Positions 1-13,352 of a stretch of DNA of 64,000 nucleotides are shown piece by piece. The notes under the pieces are model-generated. The model did no database searches. It was given only the letters and a program-made list of their open reading frames with translations, and had not been told where the DNA came from. Both the position numbers and the translations under genes were made by a program. Source of the stretch: Crotophaga sulcirostris (lineage: Eukaryota > Chordata > Aves > Cuculiformes > Crotophagidae); NCBI GenBank assembly GCA_013397455.1, contig VYZB01000291.1, positions 84,430 to 148,429 of the forward strand. Reading direction: 5' to 3'. The number at the start of each line of letters is the position of its first letter. The first letter of the stretch is position 1.

Positions 1-536
1 AGTCTTTCCAAGCTATATAATGTGCTTTATAGATCAGAGCAACTCCATTTAAAATTGTTTTTTAAAAACACAAATTATAATTCGATAGACTGGAACAGCT
101 CTATTGGTTTCATAGATAGCTGGGCATTTATTTTCCACTATAAAGATCATAATATTTAGCCAATGGACCAGAACAGCTCCTTCTTAGCCTTTACTCTCTC
201 TATTATGCCACAATTATTTAAATACAGATTCTGCTTGCATTACTTATTTTGTAAGCAAGTGGTTGGGGATCACTTGGGTGAATGAGTAAAAGGAACAGGG
301 GATGTCTCGTACATCCCATCATCTTCTGAAACACTGTTTAAAGATCTAGATATAATAGGGAGAGATTAAGAACTGATAGCTTCCATGACTATTTTTATTT
401 ATAATGTAATGTACAGTTCTCCATCTAGTTCAGTGGGAGAGTGGGTTATTCAACCATGTGTTCTGTGGATTGCAGGTGGGAGATATTTTAAATACCTGTA
501 TGCTGACAGGGTGAGTGGTCAGGGCATGATTTTGTT

Positions 537-576
537 ACATACATATATATATGTGCGTGTATATATAAATACATAT
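537..576. repeat. TA/TG-rich microsatellite
   Basis: Alternating purine-pyrimidine tract made of TA repeats interrupted by TGTGCGTG, with ACATA at both ends. It is imperfect and about 40 bp long. It is a simple repeat with no coding meaning. Confidence 0.7.
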
Positions 577-3500
577 TAAAGCACAAGAATAATTTCTATG
601 ATTATTACTTTCCTACTTTATTTTTGTATGACCTCAGAAGGCAGAAGCATAAATCCACACCGTGGGGATATCCACTGTCTTGTTATTTATTTGTGGAGAA
701 CCAACAGGGTGCTTGATACCATATAGACTGCAGCAGAGGAGATACATGTTCAGAAGCATTTCCTAGTGGTATAACAGAGATGTTACTGCTGCAGTAGTTT
801 CATCATGTCAGGGCAATGCTCCTTGAGACTTTTGAAAATATGGGGATTGATTTATCCACTAAGGAAAATTAGGAATTATCATGGTCATCAGTGGGCATTG
901 TCTTGGGTTCCCTGATGCTGAACAGTGGCCATTTACTTGCATTTTACATGCTCTTTTATAATACTTATTTCATAATCACTGTCCTCAGATTTTAAGGAAA
1001 CATTCTATCTCCATCCTGTTCCCTTATTTTTGAACAGGATTTATTCTTTTTTTAATTTTTAAAAATATTTTTGTTTTATAATGAATAAATACAGAGAAAC
1101 ATATATGACCATTATGGAACTAACAGCAATACATATCCAACCCATTTTTACTTGTGGTGAAAGATATAATCCATCAGCTTATTCCCTTCTCAAACTTATT
1201 TTTCCAGACTTTGTGTCTCCCTTAGGCAGTATGTCCTCATAGCTGTCAATATTCAGCCATAGAAACACAGGTAAAGATCATATTCAGTGTCCATGGTTTC
1301 CTTCACTTAAGAGGTTAAGCAAAGATGTTGCATGTTATAATTGCATTTTTGTCCCTCGTGATGATAGCTGAACTGTAGGATGGTTTTCACATTGTGTGTT
1401 TCATCCAGCTCTGTGACTCCTTTCTTCCACAGCCCCTTTCTTCAAAGAAAATGGCCTGTCAGCAAGTTTCCAGTCCTCTGTCATGTCTTGCTCATGCCTC
1501 CCCATATTGAGACAGTTTAGTTCCAGCTCTACTACAGGCCTCCAGAAAACCACAAAATAGTTTCTTTCTTCCAGAAAGCTCATTCTGATTTTTGTCCTAA
1601 ATGAACAACTCAAAAAGCATGTGAACAGTGAAACACGGTTTCGGTTTTGAAGTTATACTGGGTTACAAAAACTGAAATGTCCTGCAATCCAGAGACTGCC
1701 TAGTGTGTGGTTTGAGCCAAAGGTATTCTCTGAACAAAACCGCTTAAGCAAAAGTTTGTCCTGTTTAAAAAAAGGAGTGGATGAATATCAAATGTTTGAC
1801 TTGCAGATGTGCAAGTCTCATTTTACTCCAGGTAGTGGTTACAGTAGTGGTTACATGGTCAGTGCATGGACAATCTAGCTGTAGGCTGCTGATAAAAGGC
1901 AGTTAGTTTTGGCCATAGCTTCACATTTTTGCAAATGAATTTGCGTTTGCACTAGTTATCTGGCCAGATTAACCTCACTGAGAGCTACTGTCTTTTCTGT
2001 CCTCAATAAGGTTGGTTTTCAGATGGTTCAACGAGGTGGCCTTGCTGAGTGTGCATTCACGCAATTGCCAACCCTGATACAAAGGGGACCTGAGGGATGT
2101 GCAGCCTGTGGTGAAGATGAAGATGAGGTTGGCAGCAGCCTGGGCATCAGCAAAAAGCTTCTGCTTGGGCTCAGTTTTGGCCATGACAGCACTACAGTCA
2201 TGGGAGTTAGGCCCATCCGTTAATGTCTGTCTAAACAGAGTCATTGCAGAGTCTGTTGAAGGGATCTAATTAGAGGTCTGTTTTTTCTTTAAAAGTCCTT
2301 GCCTACTATTTCCCTTACTTTTCCAAACACTCTGAAGTACACAATACATCACTATGAGGTCAAAGCAGAAGAAAGGGAAAAAAAATGATTCCCAGCAGCC
2401 CTAGAACAATGACAGTTTTCATTTATTATCTAGAAGTCATGTGAGTTTTAAAGTCACCAATCATCATCAAGAGAAGAATGGAACTAGATGCTTGACAAGG
2501 AAGATGCTGTCTGCAGCAGCATAATATTCAATTTACTGCCAAGGCTACTGACTTCTGAAGCAATAGGAGAATAAGTGAAATAATTGATTTCTTACCTCAA
2601 AGGTAATATGGCATCAGAATTACACTGGCTATGTTCAGCTGTCTTTTTTTTTTAAACAACTTTCCTGTTTCTATTTTAGCTTTTGAAAAATTAGAAGTTC
2701 TTAAAGCTGTCCTGGAACCATACCATGAAAAAAAAATCTTTCCTAGTGTATCAAGGTTGCAAAGAAAAACCTAAAATACATGCCCACCAAAAAGAAGGTT
2801 ATGTTGTCTGTCTGAGATTGCAAACAGCCTGCAACAAGATCTAAACTACCGCTTTAGCATTAATCATATTCTGTCCTAAAACCAGCATGTTCCTGTTGAA
2901 GTTTTGGGTGGGAGTCCTTGTAGAATGACATGAGGGCATCAGATTTCCTTAACATGACCCTGCCCCATTCCTATGCCTATATATTGTCTATTTAGGGAAA
3001 CATTCCACTGTCCTTGCTCATGCTGAGCAGTCCCGCAGATATAAATCATTCTGCTGTGGAAGCAGGCACAATTCAGCATGACTAACGGACCCTTCTGTGC
3101 TGATGAACATTAATGGATGTGGCATCATACGTGCTTGTAGAGCTAAAAGCAGTGGGACTGCTCATAGAGTAAGGTGCTACTCATTGTGAGTAAATACAGC
3201 CATGCATCACCTATGGAGAAATAAACTATTTGGGATAGGAATCTGCCAAATTGTAGAAAAGCACTTCGCAGAGCTGGATGGTTTAATTAAGTCTTACCTT
3301 ATGCATTTATTATAATAATCACACTTCACAGTTGGAAGGAGCTGTAAGAATAGTAAGCCAATAAAATACATAGGTGCAGTAGCATAATCTTAGAGTGTGG
3401 GACTGTCTCTCTTGAAGTAATTGTCAAACACAGTCAATAACGGGTAGTTTTTAGTGCTCAGCAAGTGGTTATATTCGACAAACTTAAATATTTTCCAAAA

Positions 3501-4168
3501 CAATTTTTATTTATTAATGGCTACTACAAAATCCATTTACCCATAATCAAGTGAAACTTGAAGGTGTTGGCTTTCTTAAGTGCCGAGAGTCAACAATATT
3601 AAAGTAAATAGTGGAGGACATTCCAAGATAGTATTAAACACAATTGATTTATTGGTGATTGCACAATGGGAGGTTATCTTTTGTTAATTGACTCTGTAAA
3701 TAAGCTCATAGGTGTCTCAAGTGAAGAAAAAAATCTATTGCTACTAGAAAGTCTACAGGCTGAGGTAGCTACGCCACTCCTAAAGTGTCTGATCTTCTGT
3801 AAAAATCCTTATGGCTGAATAGTGACTGAGAGCCATTTCTAGCAACAAATCTCACATGGTAAGTGACACTCAGATTGTTAGCTTGGTCTACCCTGTATAT
3901 TAAGTAATACACCTTGGATTTCATAGGAAAAGGCAAGCATGGAATAAGGAGGGACCATCCTAGAGCTCACAGATACATTTAAAAATCAGGTGTCTCCACG
4001 CAGCAGCCAGACTCAATCTTAATTGTTCTGTTTTATCTTTCCAGGTGATATCTGGCAAGCCTACTTCTTCACTCTGACCCAACCCAAGACCCATCTCTAT
4101 CATCTCAGACCTAATGTCAAATAATGGTTGGTTCATCCAAGCTATGCTGCTAACCATCCCCTCCACCT

Positions 4169-4181
4169 CCCCCCCCCCCCC
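4169..4181 (+). repeat. poly-C run (13 C)
   Basis: Uninterrupted run of 13 cytosines within a C-rich stretch (CTCCACCT precedes it). Length in a real genome is likely polymorphic and is also a common site of sequencing error. Confidence 0.85.
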
Positions 4182-5597
4182 AAATGTTTTGCAGATACTT
4201 AGATCTTCTTTAAAGTATTGCTTCCCTTTGGAGCTCCTTGTCTCCATCATATTCTCTTCTGGTTTGAACGGGGCAATACCCAAGTTGGGAAGCATTTTTA
4301 CCACGTTCTTTTCTTGCTATTGCTTGCTCCAGTATATTTATGGTGACAGCAGGGACTCTGCTTACCCAATGGCTATGGACTGTCTTATTCCCTAATTTCT
4401 AGCCTTCTTGCCTGAACAACCCAGTGGAGACAGTTTCGTAGCTTACTTTTTCCCAGTTTGGTTTCCACTTTCCTCCCAGCCCTGTTTCTTTCCTTCTTTT
4501 TGATCCCTCTCTGTTCTTGTTCCCTCAGGTAATCCTATTCTCATCCCACTCCAACCCTGTCTGAGATTAGGGAAGAGCTATAACCATTCTGAATGTCCTG
4601 TTTCACTTGGTGTAAGATTGAAGAGTGAAAGTCCTTTGCTCCCAAGCTAACAGCCCTGATTTGTGAGCAAACATGCTTTCTACTTTTGGCTCTCAACAGC
4701 AGATAGACAGGTGGAACAGGAGCTCTGTGGCCAAGAACTGTGCAAGGACAACCCAGTAGAGCATTTTTGTTACTGATCTGTATAACACCATGAACTTCCA
4801 AAGAAATTGGCTGCTTCTAGTCGGTGACCCTCATGGATCACCTGCACTAAGTCATGATCTTTTCCCTGTCATATCAACAACCTCGATATACAAAAACCAA
4901 ACAACCAGTGCCACTTCTCTAGGAAAGCACCTAGATTGTGGGAACAAAGGCTCTGTTGTTTCCTAATCTCGGTAGCAATTAAGACATCAGATTAATAGAA
5001 TCTTTAAATGCCTTGACGGATGCAGGTGGAATGCTCTCTGTTTGCATTACTATAAAGCCTATCAGTACCCTTAGCTTTAAAGGGCACAAGGGAACATGAA
5101 GCATTAGGGTTGCAAACAAGACTGAGCATGAAGTTTTGCACTCAAAAAGAGAGATTAAAGAAAAAAACCAACATGTACTTTCTTGTACACCTAGCTTCTG
5201 AAACTTCCGCTAGACATCACCAAAGCCAGAAGCTTACCACTGAGAGGACAGGGAATTCCCTCCCTCATGAGATGTAGCTTCCTTTTTTATCTCCTTCCCC
5301 TTGTTCCTCAACACAAAATTACATTCAGTGCTTCACTTAATGACTGTAATGCCCTTGGTTAATAGGATTTCACTGCAATTCCTATCCTTTAGCTTGGCAT
5401 TGGAGCCCAGTGTGCATCTAGTGTTAGCTGGGTATTTTAAAGTGCTGTCTGCCTGGAAACAGCATGACAGACCATTCTCCCAATATTCTGAGTAGTAATC
5501 CTTGGAATTAGCCTGGATCAGGAAGAAGTGAAGATCTCATCCCGAGGACTCAGATTTCTCTGCTGGGATTGCAACTCATGAAAAGATTAAAAGCCAT

Positions 5598-5715
5598 ATC
5601 CACAAAGATATTTGGGCACTTCAATAGGAGTGAGATGCCTGAATACCTTTTGTGGGACTGGCCTTTGCTGCATTTAGCACACCTGTCTGAGAGCCAGGAG
5701 TCAGAGCACTGACCT
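5598..5715 (+). repeat. ancient palindromic repeat plus SINE-head-like piece
   Basis: A left arm near 5600-5618 (CCACAAAGATATTTGGGCA) is the imperfect reverse complement of a right arm near 5636-5655 (TGCCTGAATACCTTTTGTGG), so the segment can fold back on itself. The wording resembles a palindromic repeat common in reptile and bird genomes ('gcctaaatacctttgtggatctgggcc'), recalled from general familiarity and not searched. Downstream, 5683-5712 (CTGTCTGAGAGCCAGGAGTC) resembles the tRNA-like head of MIR-type SINEs. The copy is heavily diverged; class and borders are uncertain. Confidence 0.5.
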
Positions 5716-5719
5716 CCAA

Positions 5720-7875
5720 AACTAATTGGAAATGCTCACTGATTCCTCTTTAAATAGCTGTTGAATTTTTGTCTGTAATATAGCTTTTCTGGGAAGAAGC
5801 CCTGACTAAAAAGGTGTCTTTTTTGGATCCTTTATTTAGGAGAGGGTGGTGAACTTCACATTTTTTTACAGTTCAGGAGAAGATGAATTTTGTATTTTTC
5901 TTTTCAGTCATCTGATCTGTTGTGACCCCTCCTGTGCACTTCGTGACACCAAAGTGCTTTTCCATTCTTCTTTCCATTGCTTTGGGATCTATAAAAAGAG
6001 TGACAGTATTGAGGGATTTCTGAACAGACTGTTTTGTTCCTGTCACTGTCCTGGGAGGATTAGAGTTGCAGAAGCTTAGAGTTAGACTCATACTTCCCTC
6101 TATCCAAATGCCTGGATCAGAGATAGTGGACTTTGTTTAGGAGGCCTTAATACTCCAAAGGCAGAACTTGGGATGATGTGTTTTTACATCGCCTCTCTCC
6201 CTCATATTTGCTACGCTTTTCCTCATATGAATTCAGTAATCCAAGCCATTCTCTGGAAGCATCAGCGACTCCCATTTACGTCTTTGCCACCTTTTCTAAG
6301 AATGTGCTCATTTCATTGATCCCATGTTTCATCAGAGCAGTTGTCCCTGCCATTATCCTTGACCTAATCATAGCATTTAGGGATCTGCGTGTCTCATGGT
6401 CACAGATGAGCACATGGACAGAAACTGCCTTACAGACCTACCCATATAGCTCACTTTAGATCCATGAGAGCAGCGTGCGAAATTCCTATTAGGTCCAGTT
6501 TCTTCTGAGCTGCGAGGGCCAAGATAGTTGTGCTTCATAATCTGCTGGAATGCTTCTTCTCTGGCTTGGCACAGCCAGTCCTGCAGAGGGAAGAGGGGGG
6601 AGAGGATGTGCTCCAGCCCTAAGATCAGATGTCGGGCACAGGTGCTGGCAGGGGAGCAGGGCTGCAGCCCCCCTCAGTACGAAATCGCAAGCTGGCCTTG
6701 TTCTACAGACCTTCTGAACACAGCCCAAGATTGTGTATCATGAGTTATGATGGCAATATAAAACTGAAAGCTTGACTGCATCTGTTAGTTAAAAATTGCT
6801 GTGAGAGCTCAGGAGGCTGCTAGCTCAGTGTTTTAGCTAAATCTCAAATAGGCGACTGAGCTTTACCTTCCTAATTAAAATCCCCCCCTAGTTTTTGTTG
6901 CTCAGGTTAATTTTTACTTCCCCTTTCTCTCACAAGCTGACGTGGATTAGTGCTATCGATGGAGACACCTATTCACTGTGTAAACTTTGAATCTGGATTC
7001 ATAGCTTGCTCTCTTCCTCTAGTGTTGTAAGGTCCTTTAACACGGAGCTGCAACTTTCTGTCCCAGGGGCCACATGTCTGGGAAAGAAGACAGATCTCCT
7101 CTCACAGTAAGCGAAGTTTTAGTTGACTGGAGACATGTGTTGAAGCACATTTGGCATTTTTTATCTTAAATGGACAAAGAGCATATGTAAATACCGGTAC
7201 CACACATCCAATTTTGCACTTTGCATGTGACGAAGCAGCTTTGTAGACAGATGCTCAGCACGTACAAACTTTTACACCTCCATTTTGATAGCATGTATGT
7301 TTTTTTTTCTCAAGATGCTCATAGATGTTCTGTTGTGTGTTATTTTCTCATGTCGTATCACAAGTATCTGGTCCTGTTCCCGTGCAAATGAAAGCTAGAC
7401 ATATCCTTGGCTTCCAAAGGGCAATGCTAAACCTAAATGAGGAAGAGGTAGAATGGGTGCTGGGATGAGAAACTCCTAAAAGCCTCTTAAGTGGTCCAGG
7501 ATGGAGCATTCATAAGTGCTCCTCTTCCCTCTAAGACACTAATGAGTCGTTTCTTAATCACGAACTGTCTATGCAGAGCGCTACCCTCCTGACACAAAAG
7601 CAAGCTTCGCCTCTGCAGACCTTTAAAATAAGTCCTCTTAGGCTTTCTTTCTTCTACAGGAGATAGCTGACCCCAGTGACCTTGCTCCTCTCCAAATCAT
7701 GAGCTCATCCTATAGATGCGAAGGGATATAGTATTCCTTTCACTTCCTGTCTTACATCCTGGCCTTAAACTTAGCATGGGCTGCCCAGGAGATTGTTGAG
7801 TCCTATCCCTCTTCCAGCACTGGCAACACTCCTGTAATGGGTGACACAATCCTTTTTTGTAGTTTGCACATCATT
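5720..7875. other. non-coding stretch, no gene seen
   Basis: Mixed-composition unique DNA. Short ORFs of up to about 93 codons occur on both strands but none has a domain or splice signals that I can defend. I see no named repeat and no simple repeat of note apart from short C and T runs. Confidence 0.55.
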
Positions 7876-7879
7876 TTTC

Positions 7880-7985
7880 TTTTGGTGTATGAAGTACTTT
7901 GGGTCATTTTGAGATAAAGGGTACTATATAAATAGAAGTCCTTATTATTAAATAATATTATACATAATTATTAATAAATAATAAC
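7880..7985 (+). repeat. MIR/L2-like SINE or LINE 3' tail
   Basis: The segment reads GAAGTACTTTGGGTCATT, then GATAAAGGGTACTATATAAAT, then a TTATTA-rich tail. This matches the usual 3' end of ancient amniote SINEs and L2-type LINEs: a short conserved block containing 'tactttgagat', then 'gctatataaat', then an ATT-type microsatellite tail. Orientation is plus because the A/T tail lies to the right. The upstream part of the element is not recognisable. Confidence 0.6.
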
Positions 7986-9917
7986 GGTGTTAGCTTCTTA
8001 CTGTTAGTCATGCTGCTTTTCACCTTGTTGTGACAAGCACAACATGACATTATTTTTCTCTTTCCTTTATGCTCTTGATGGCTGAACATGCCATCAGAAA
8101 CAATTCTCGTAGAAATTTTTATGTCAGCCAAATATTTTCAGCACAGAAAGGGCCTTGCAGAGTTGAAAAGGGAAACTTGCTTTCCTAATAACTCATAGCT
8201 GTTGTGGCTACTATGTAAATCTCTTTATCCAATCAATCAGACATGAAATAAAATACACTGACCTGATGCTTGGCTAGCATGTAAATTCCAAGTCACATTA
8301 GGTCTGGGGAGTTATAGTGCAGAAGAAGGAGTTTTCATTCCCTGTTTGTAAAATGATATCTGCTGGGCTCATTAAGTGAAAATATTTTGGGGTCTGTGTC
8401 TTACAAGGTAAACTTGCTCTATTGTGCAGAAGAACATTCACTGAAATAGCTAACATGGATCATCTGATGACATTAGCTTTGTAAGTAATTTCCATGATGT
8501 CAAGGGTACACTGGAGATTAAAGGGGGATTAAGGCCTACTTGCACAGTCAAAGCATCACAGTAAATTGACTTGACTTGGCAGGCTGCACCTAAAGTTGGC
8601 AAGTTTTCACTAACTAATAATATAAAATCCAGGTTTGCGGTGTTAGTTAGACTACACTTTCACAGAGGCCAGGAAACGTTAAGCTTTCAAGGTGGGAGGT
8701 TTTAGGAGCTGAAGGAGGAAAAGGGAGGGGAGACTGTCAAGGAGACTTTTGCAATGTCAAGGTGCCAAGAAGTGCTAAGTAAAATAACGACCCAGTTTTA
8801 CTGGAGAAGCTCTGCCTTTCAAGAGCAAGCTGGTTGGATTTCTACCCAAAGGGCCTTTCCTCCAGCAAAGTTTATTTTTTCCCTCCCTCTCACTGTCACA
8901 AATTGCGATCTCCTCTTAAAGGATCAGACCCCGCACAGGAACTTCACTGAATAAAGATGAGTTTATATTTTAAAAAGGAAACAGCTGGATTGCAAAAGCA
9001 AGGGAGGTAGGCAGCTCTTGTTTCATTAGCTAAGGGAAACTCAGGGCCCCAGAGGAGAACAACTGGGAGAGCAGCCATGACAGAGGAAAAAAAAAAAAGG
9101 AAACAGAAGATCATAAAGAACTAATAATGAAAAATGGAAAGTGAATATGAGCCAAGAAAAACAGGCAATAAATAGATTTGAAAAAAAAGTTGGTGGAGGG
9201 GAACAGAAATGTAAAGAGACCAAGCAGGAAAAGAGCAGGGCAGAGAGTATGGATTTTCTGGCAATAAAACAAATAATTCTGAAATTTCTCAAGAACCTGA
9301 TGAAAAACTGGAAGTGCCTCAAGGCTGATCTCTCTCTCCAAACTGGTGGCCACTTTAGTATGGAAATGAACGAGGAGCACTGTGTATAATTGCCCAGCAA
9401 TTTGTTTGCTGCTTCCGCTGGTAAAAACAGAGTGAGTTTGGCGGGGCAAGACAGTCCAGGCTCCATCCATGCTGATGAATTAGGGTCCTCTAAGAGCAGC
9501 TTATAAAAAAATGTATCGCATGATTGTTTAGAAGGATCCAGTCAACTGTTTATCTGTGCAGTAATCACTGGATGATGAGTTGGAGGTCACCTGGGTGTGG
9601 GACTACGCATAGCGGGAGTCTCTGAATGGTTTCAGAAGAAGAAAGAGTAGAGATTGAAGGAAGAGGGGGCTAGGAAGAAAAACAGACACTACCCTGTCCT
9701 TCGTCTTGAAATCTGTTCGTTGTGATAAAATATATAAACATGGCCAAGGCTTCATAGTCCAAGAGAGAACAGATTTTTTTTCAGCTGCCCTTCAATTAGA
9801 TCCATAATAATCCTGCAGCTTTATATGGTTTACAGACGACACTTTGCCCAGCAGAAATGGTGCTATTCTTTAAATTGTGCTGTGCTCATTAGGTTTTAAT
9901 AGGAGCAGTTGTTTAAA

Positions 9918-9940
9918 GGGTGGGTGGGGGCGGGAGGGGG
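9918..9940 (+). other. G-quadruplex-forming motif
   Basis: Five guanine runs of 3, 3, 5, 3 and 5 bases are separated by single bases T, T, C and A. This exceeds the usual four-run rule, and one-base loops are known to favour very stable parallel quadruplexes. It lies alone in an A/T-rich setting, with TTTAAA just before it and GAATGCAC just after. No gene is recognised nearby, so a role is not assigned. Confidence 0.85.
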
Positions 9941-10383
9941 AATGCACTTGGTGATGCATAGTGGAATGTACATTAATCTTGTTAATGACAACACAGTTAA
10001 TAGCTGGCAAAACATTACTTTTGAATTAACCTTTCTCTTGTGCAGGCTATACTTGAGAAACAGAGCCAGGACACTGAAGATACAAGGAAAGTGCATGAAG
10101 ACAGGGATACAGGATTTCCTATGATTTTATGTTGTTCTTAATTAGGAAGCATATTGGCAGCAAATGCTAACATGTGTTGGGATGTTTAGCTGTAGCCAAA
10201 TAAATGTTTTCTATTACAACTCTGAATTCTTTGCCTAGCCAGAGCCCATGCTGTTCTGTTCATGTCTTACAAAATCCCTTTATAAGTCATTTTGGGGGCC
10301 AATTTTCTATTGGCTTGTACAGCAGAGTTACTTTGAACATATGCACTCAGACTCCAGAAGGGTCATTGTCCTCACTTTTTAAA

Positions 10384-10398
10384 TTTTTTTTTTTTTTT
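10384..10398. repeat. poly-T run (15 T)
   Basis: Uninterrupted run of 15 thymines preceded by AAA. It may be a reversed poly-A tail of a minus-strand retroposed sequence, but no such body is recognised next to it. Confidence 0.8.
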
Positions 10399-12113
10399 AG
10401 TGATAAATGGGGAAGCCCTTTTTATAAAATGCTTCTGTAACCCAACCAAACAATAGCATATACTGAGCATGCTCATTTCAAGCAAAAAAAGTAGGGAACA
10501 GATATAACTGGTTTTCTCCAGTCACATGTTCATACATAGGCTGAATGAATAATCCATAATGAATCATTTATCTGACATTTAATCTCTTTCTCGTGTTTAT
10601 GAATGGTCTGCAAATACTCTGCTGGTTTTTTTTTTGTTGGTTCTGTTTGTCATTTCAAATTCTTAGTTAAATAATTTCTGATCTGGCTTATAGGTTATAT
10701 GAGAACAGTTTGCTATAAGTATTTGTGATTTATAGTTCCTGTTTCTTCAATGATGTGAACATACAACTAGTGTCTGACTTGAGTAGCGCAAGTGTTTCAT
10801 TCTGTAAACAGAATTTTAGTTTTTTCACTTTGCAAATATCCTGCTACATTTACTTTTATTATGTGGAATTTTTCTTGATGATCTGACCAAGTGTAAGTAG
10901 GAAATCCAACTGATGTCTCCCATCTCTGTGCTGGAGTCTTGTATGGTCAACGTTCTTATTCTAGCAGAGTTTGAAGTTTTCTGAAACTGCTTGTCAGACA
11001 GTATGGACCCCACGTGTCATCATAAGGTATAGCTCCTGCCTGCACAAACCAAGCAGAACAATTGTCATAGAGGGCATATTCAAATGAAAAGGGGATTTAA
11101 CACAATTTTCTAAGTTTCTGCATGAGCCTTCTCTGGGCCCAGTGCTTGTTGTCAGGGAGTCTGCATTGTGTCATGTAAGCAAGGGCCTAATTCCCTCCTG
11201 CAAGAGGTGGAAGATCATCAGTCCGTAGTTGCAGAAACACCATGTTGATTTATCTGGAAGAACCAGAGGGCTGGAGCGGAACATGCTGATTTTGGTTTAT
11301 ATCCATTTAGTAATATCTTTGCATCCTTCAATTCCAAACTGATAAATTGCAAAAGTGGGGAAGAAAAGATATATGTCTTCTTCTTAGGAAGAGCTCCAGT
11401 GTGTCATGCTAATAAAGCCTTCAGCACTAAGGTGAAAGAGAAAGATGGAAGAGAGTTCTTTCGTGATAAAGGCCTTGTCTGGACTCAGGACATCCTTCAT
11501 CCTCTCTGAAATAACAGAAACACTCCAGAAAGCTGGAGTAACTCAACATATAAAGACAGAGCTGCAGCCGCAGCTAGAGGGAATAATTACTGGAGGACAT
11601 AAATAACTTAAGTGGTTAAAGGTAATTCTGGCTAGTAGGAACAATACAGCAACTAGGATTGTCCATGAATCTGAACAAGCCCCTTCTCCCTGCCTCAGGG
11701 TCTGGTAGCCGAAGAGTTGCCACCCAAATCTAGTGTTAGATAGTGCAATTTTTTGAGCTGTGAGACAGTAAATAATATTTTCACAGATTTCCATGAGTGA
11801 TTCTTAAGGTTATGTGTGTGAATTCATACTGTGGGCTGATGGAGATTTTTTTCCTCAGACGATTGTGTAACTAGTTCAAGCTAACTAGTCTCAAGTCAAA
11901 TATATAAAAATTAGTTTCAATGTATGCTTCCTAAGTTTATTAGTGCACTGTTTGGCTTCCACCATATTTTGATTTTAGGACTTCATTTTTTTTTATGATC
12001 AGGAAATCCTTTGCTTCCCTTAGATGTTCATAAAAAAAAAAGGGTTTATCTGCCATGGCTATTTTGCATTAACTCCCTTTCTGTGAGAGGGGGAAGGAAG
12101 GTGATCAGGGGCT

Positions 12114-12127
12114 GCTCATTAATGAGC
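12114..12127. other. perfect 14-bp palindrome with homeodomain-like core
   Basis: GCTCATTAATGAGC is its own reverse complement. The ATTAAT centre is a typical homeodomain dimer-like word. It lies a few bases before two SOX-like words. Regulatory function is only inferred. Confidence 0.35.
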
Positions 12128-13332
12128 CTGTAACAATGAACAATAGAGCTAAGAATAACACACAACCATATAAGTATTGCAGTCGTTCTGTGTTGCTGCA
12201 AATATCAATTTATGGTGAAAAGAAAGAAGACAAGTTGCAGTATTTAATTACTTGTGAATGTGATTAGTTGCTTGAAAACTTAAGGACCATATCATATCAA
12301 AATCCCATACCATAGAAAGAAACTTGCTCTTAATTTTCTCCTCAAATTGGACCCCATTAATCACTGTAAAAGTTTCAAAACCATTTGGCTGAAGAACTTG
12401 GATAACAGGAGGCTTTCAGGAGGTCATGCTCTCTGATTGCCATTCTTGACCCTCTGCTGTCTCAGTTTCCCATCTTCTGGCTTCACTCTAGCTGTGGTAA
12501 CCTGGCTGTCTCTGGGTGAGGTTGCTTTGTTACCAGTGTGAAATCCTCCATGGGCTCACGTTGCATTGGACAGGGCTGTTCAACAGAGCAGGAAAGAGAA
12601 GTGGCACCAGTGGTTCAGCTGTGCCTTAAGAGTTCAGCTTCAAAGAAAGGTAGGGGTTGCACTGGGGTGGCTGTGAACCAGCAGGGATTATAAGGAGACC
12701 TTTGGAGTTCAGGCAGACATTTAAAGGCTTGAGGTCTGACGTAGAGCAAAGAAATGCCAGCCTTTAAAAGAGTGGACCGGGCTGGTTAGTAGGAAAGAAT
12801 GTCAAAAGAGACTTTATAGGCATCTCTTAAAGTTGAACAAAATGTATTTCATCTCTTTGATATGAGCATGTTTCTTCTTAGTTTACCTGTGAATGAATGC
12901 CACAAGAGCTAGAGTGGGTTAACAGATGCTTGAAACGACATGGGGGGAAGCACAGAGACTGGGAGACCAGTTAACAATTGGCTAAGGGCACATAACATGT
13001 AAGCCTGCCTTATACTGGAGTTAAATCATCCCAACTGATGTGCTGGGAGCTGGATCTCCACACTTTTTCTTGTGGCTCGGAGACACATTTGAAACATTGA
13101 GTGGGTTTTCACAGCTAACCCTTTTTAGGATCACCCATTATTCTTATTAACAGCAGCAAGCACTACCAAGAAGGAAAAAAAAATAATATAATTCTTTCCA
13201 CAAAAAGGTAAAAACATAATAGTGAATTAAAGTTCTAAATGATAGGACTGTTAACATAATGCCTTTTGTCTAGAATGAACTATAAAACACACGTATATAC
13301 AATGGAGAAAACCCTGTAAATGTGTAATGGAC

Positions 13333-13352
13333 AAAAAAAAAATATATATAAT
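13333..13352. repeat. poly-A/TA simple repeat
   Basis: A run of ten A followed by TATATATA and AATAAAA. Low-complexity tract with no recognisable parent element. Confidence 0.6.

Larger units (their letters stand above)
1..5595. other. A/T-rich non-coding stretch, no gene seen
   Basis: Unique-looking A/T-rich DNA with stop codons in all frames. The ORFs present are short (up to 114 codons), overlap on opposite strands, and show no recognisable domain. The only low-complexity items are a TA/TG microsatellite near 540 and a run of 13 C at 4169-4181. I see no interspersed repeat that I can name. Confidence 0.6.

Noticed and set aside
3300..3350. Antisense SINE tail (TTATTATAATAAT)
   Set aside because: Only a short A/T microsatellite-like word; no SINE body next to it.
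3765..3785. let-7-like seed word (CTGAGGTAGCTACG)
   Set aside because: The match stops after the seed and no matching hairpin arm is present.
9041..9470. Minus-strand ORFs of 141 and 119 codons
   Set aside because: They translate the complement of a purine-rich tract, giving F/L/S-rich low-complexity peptides in two overlapping frames with no domain or splice context.
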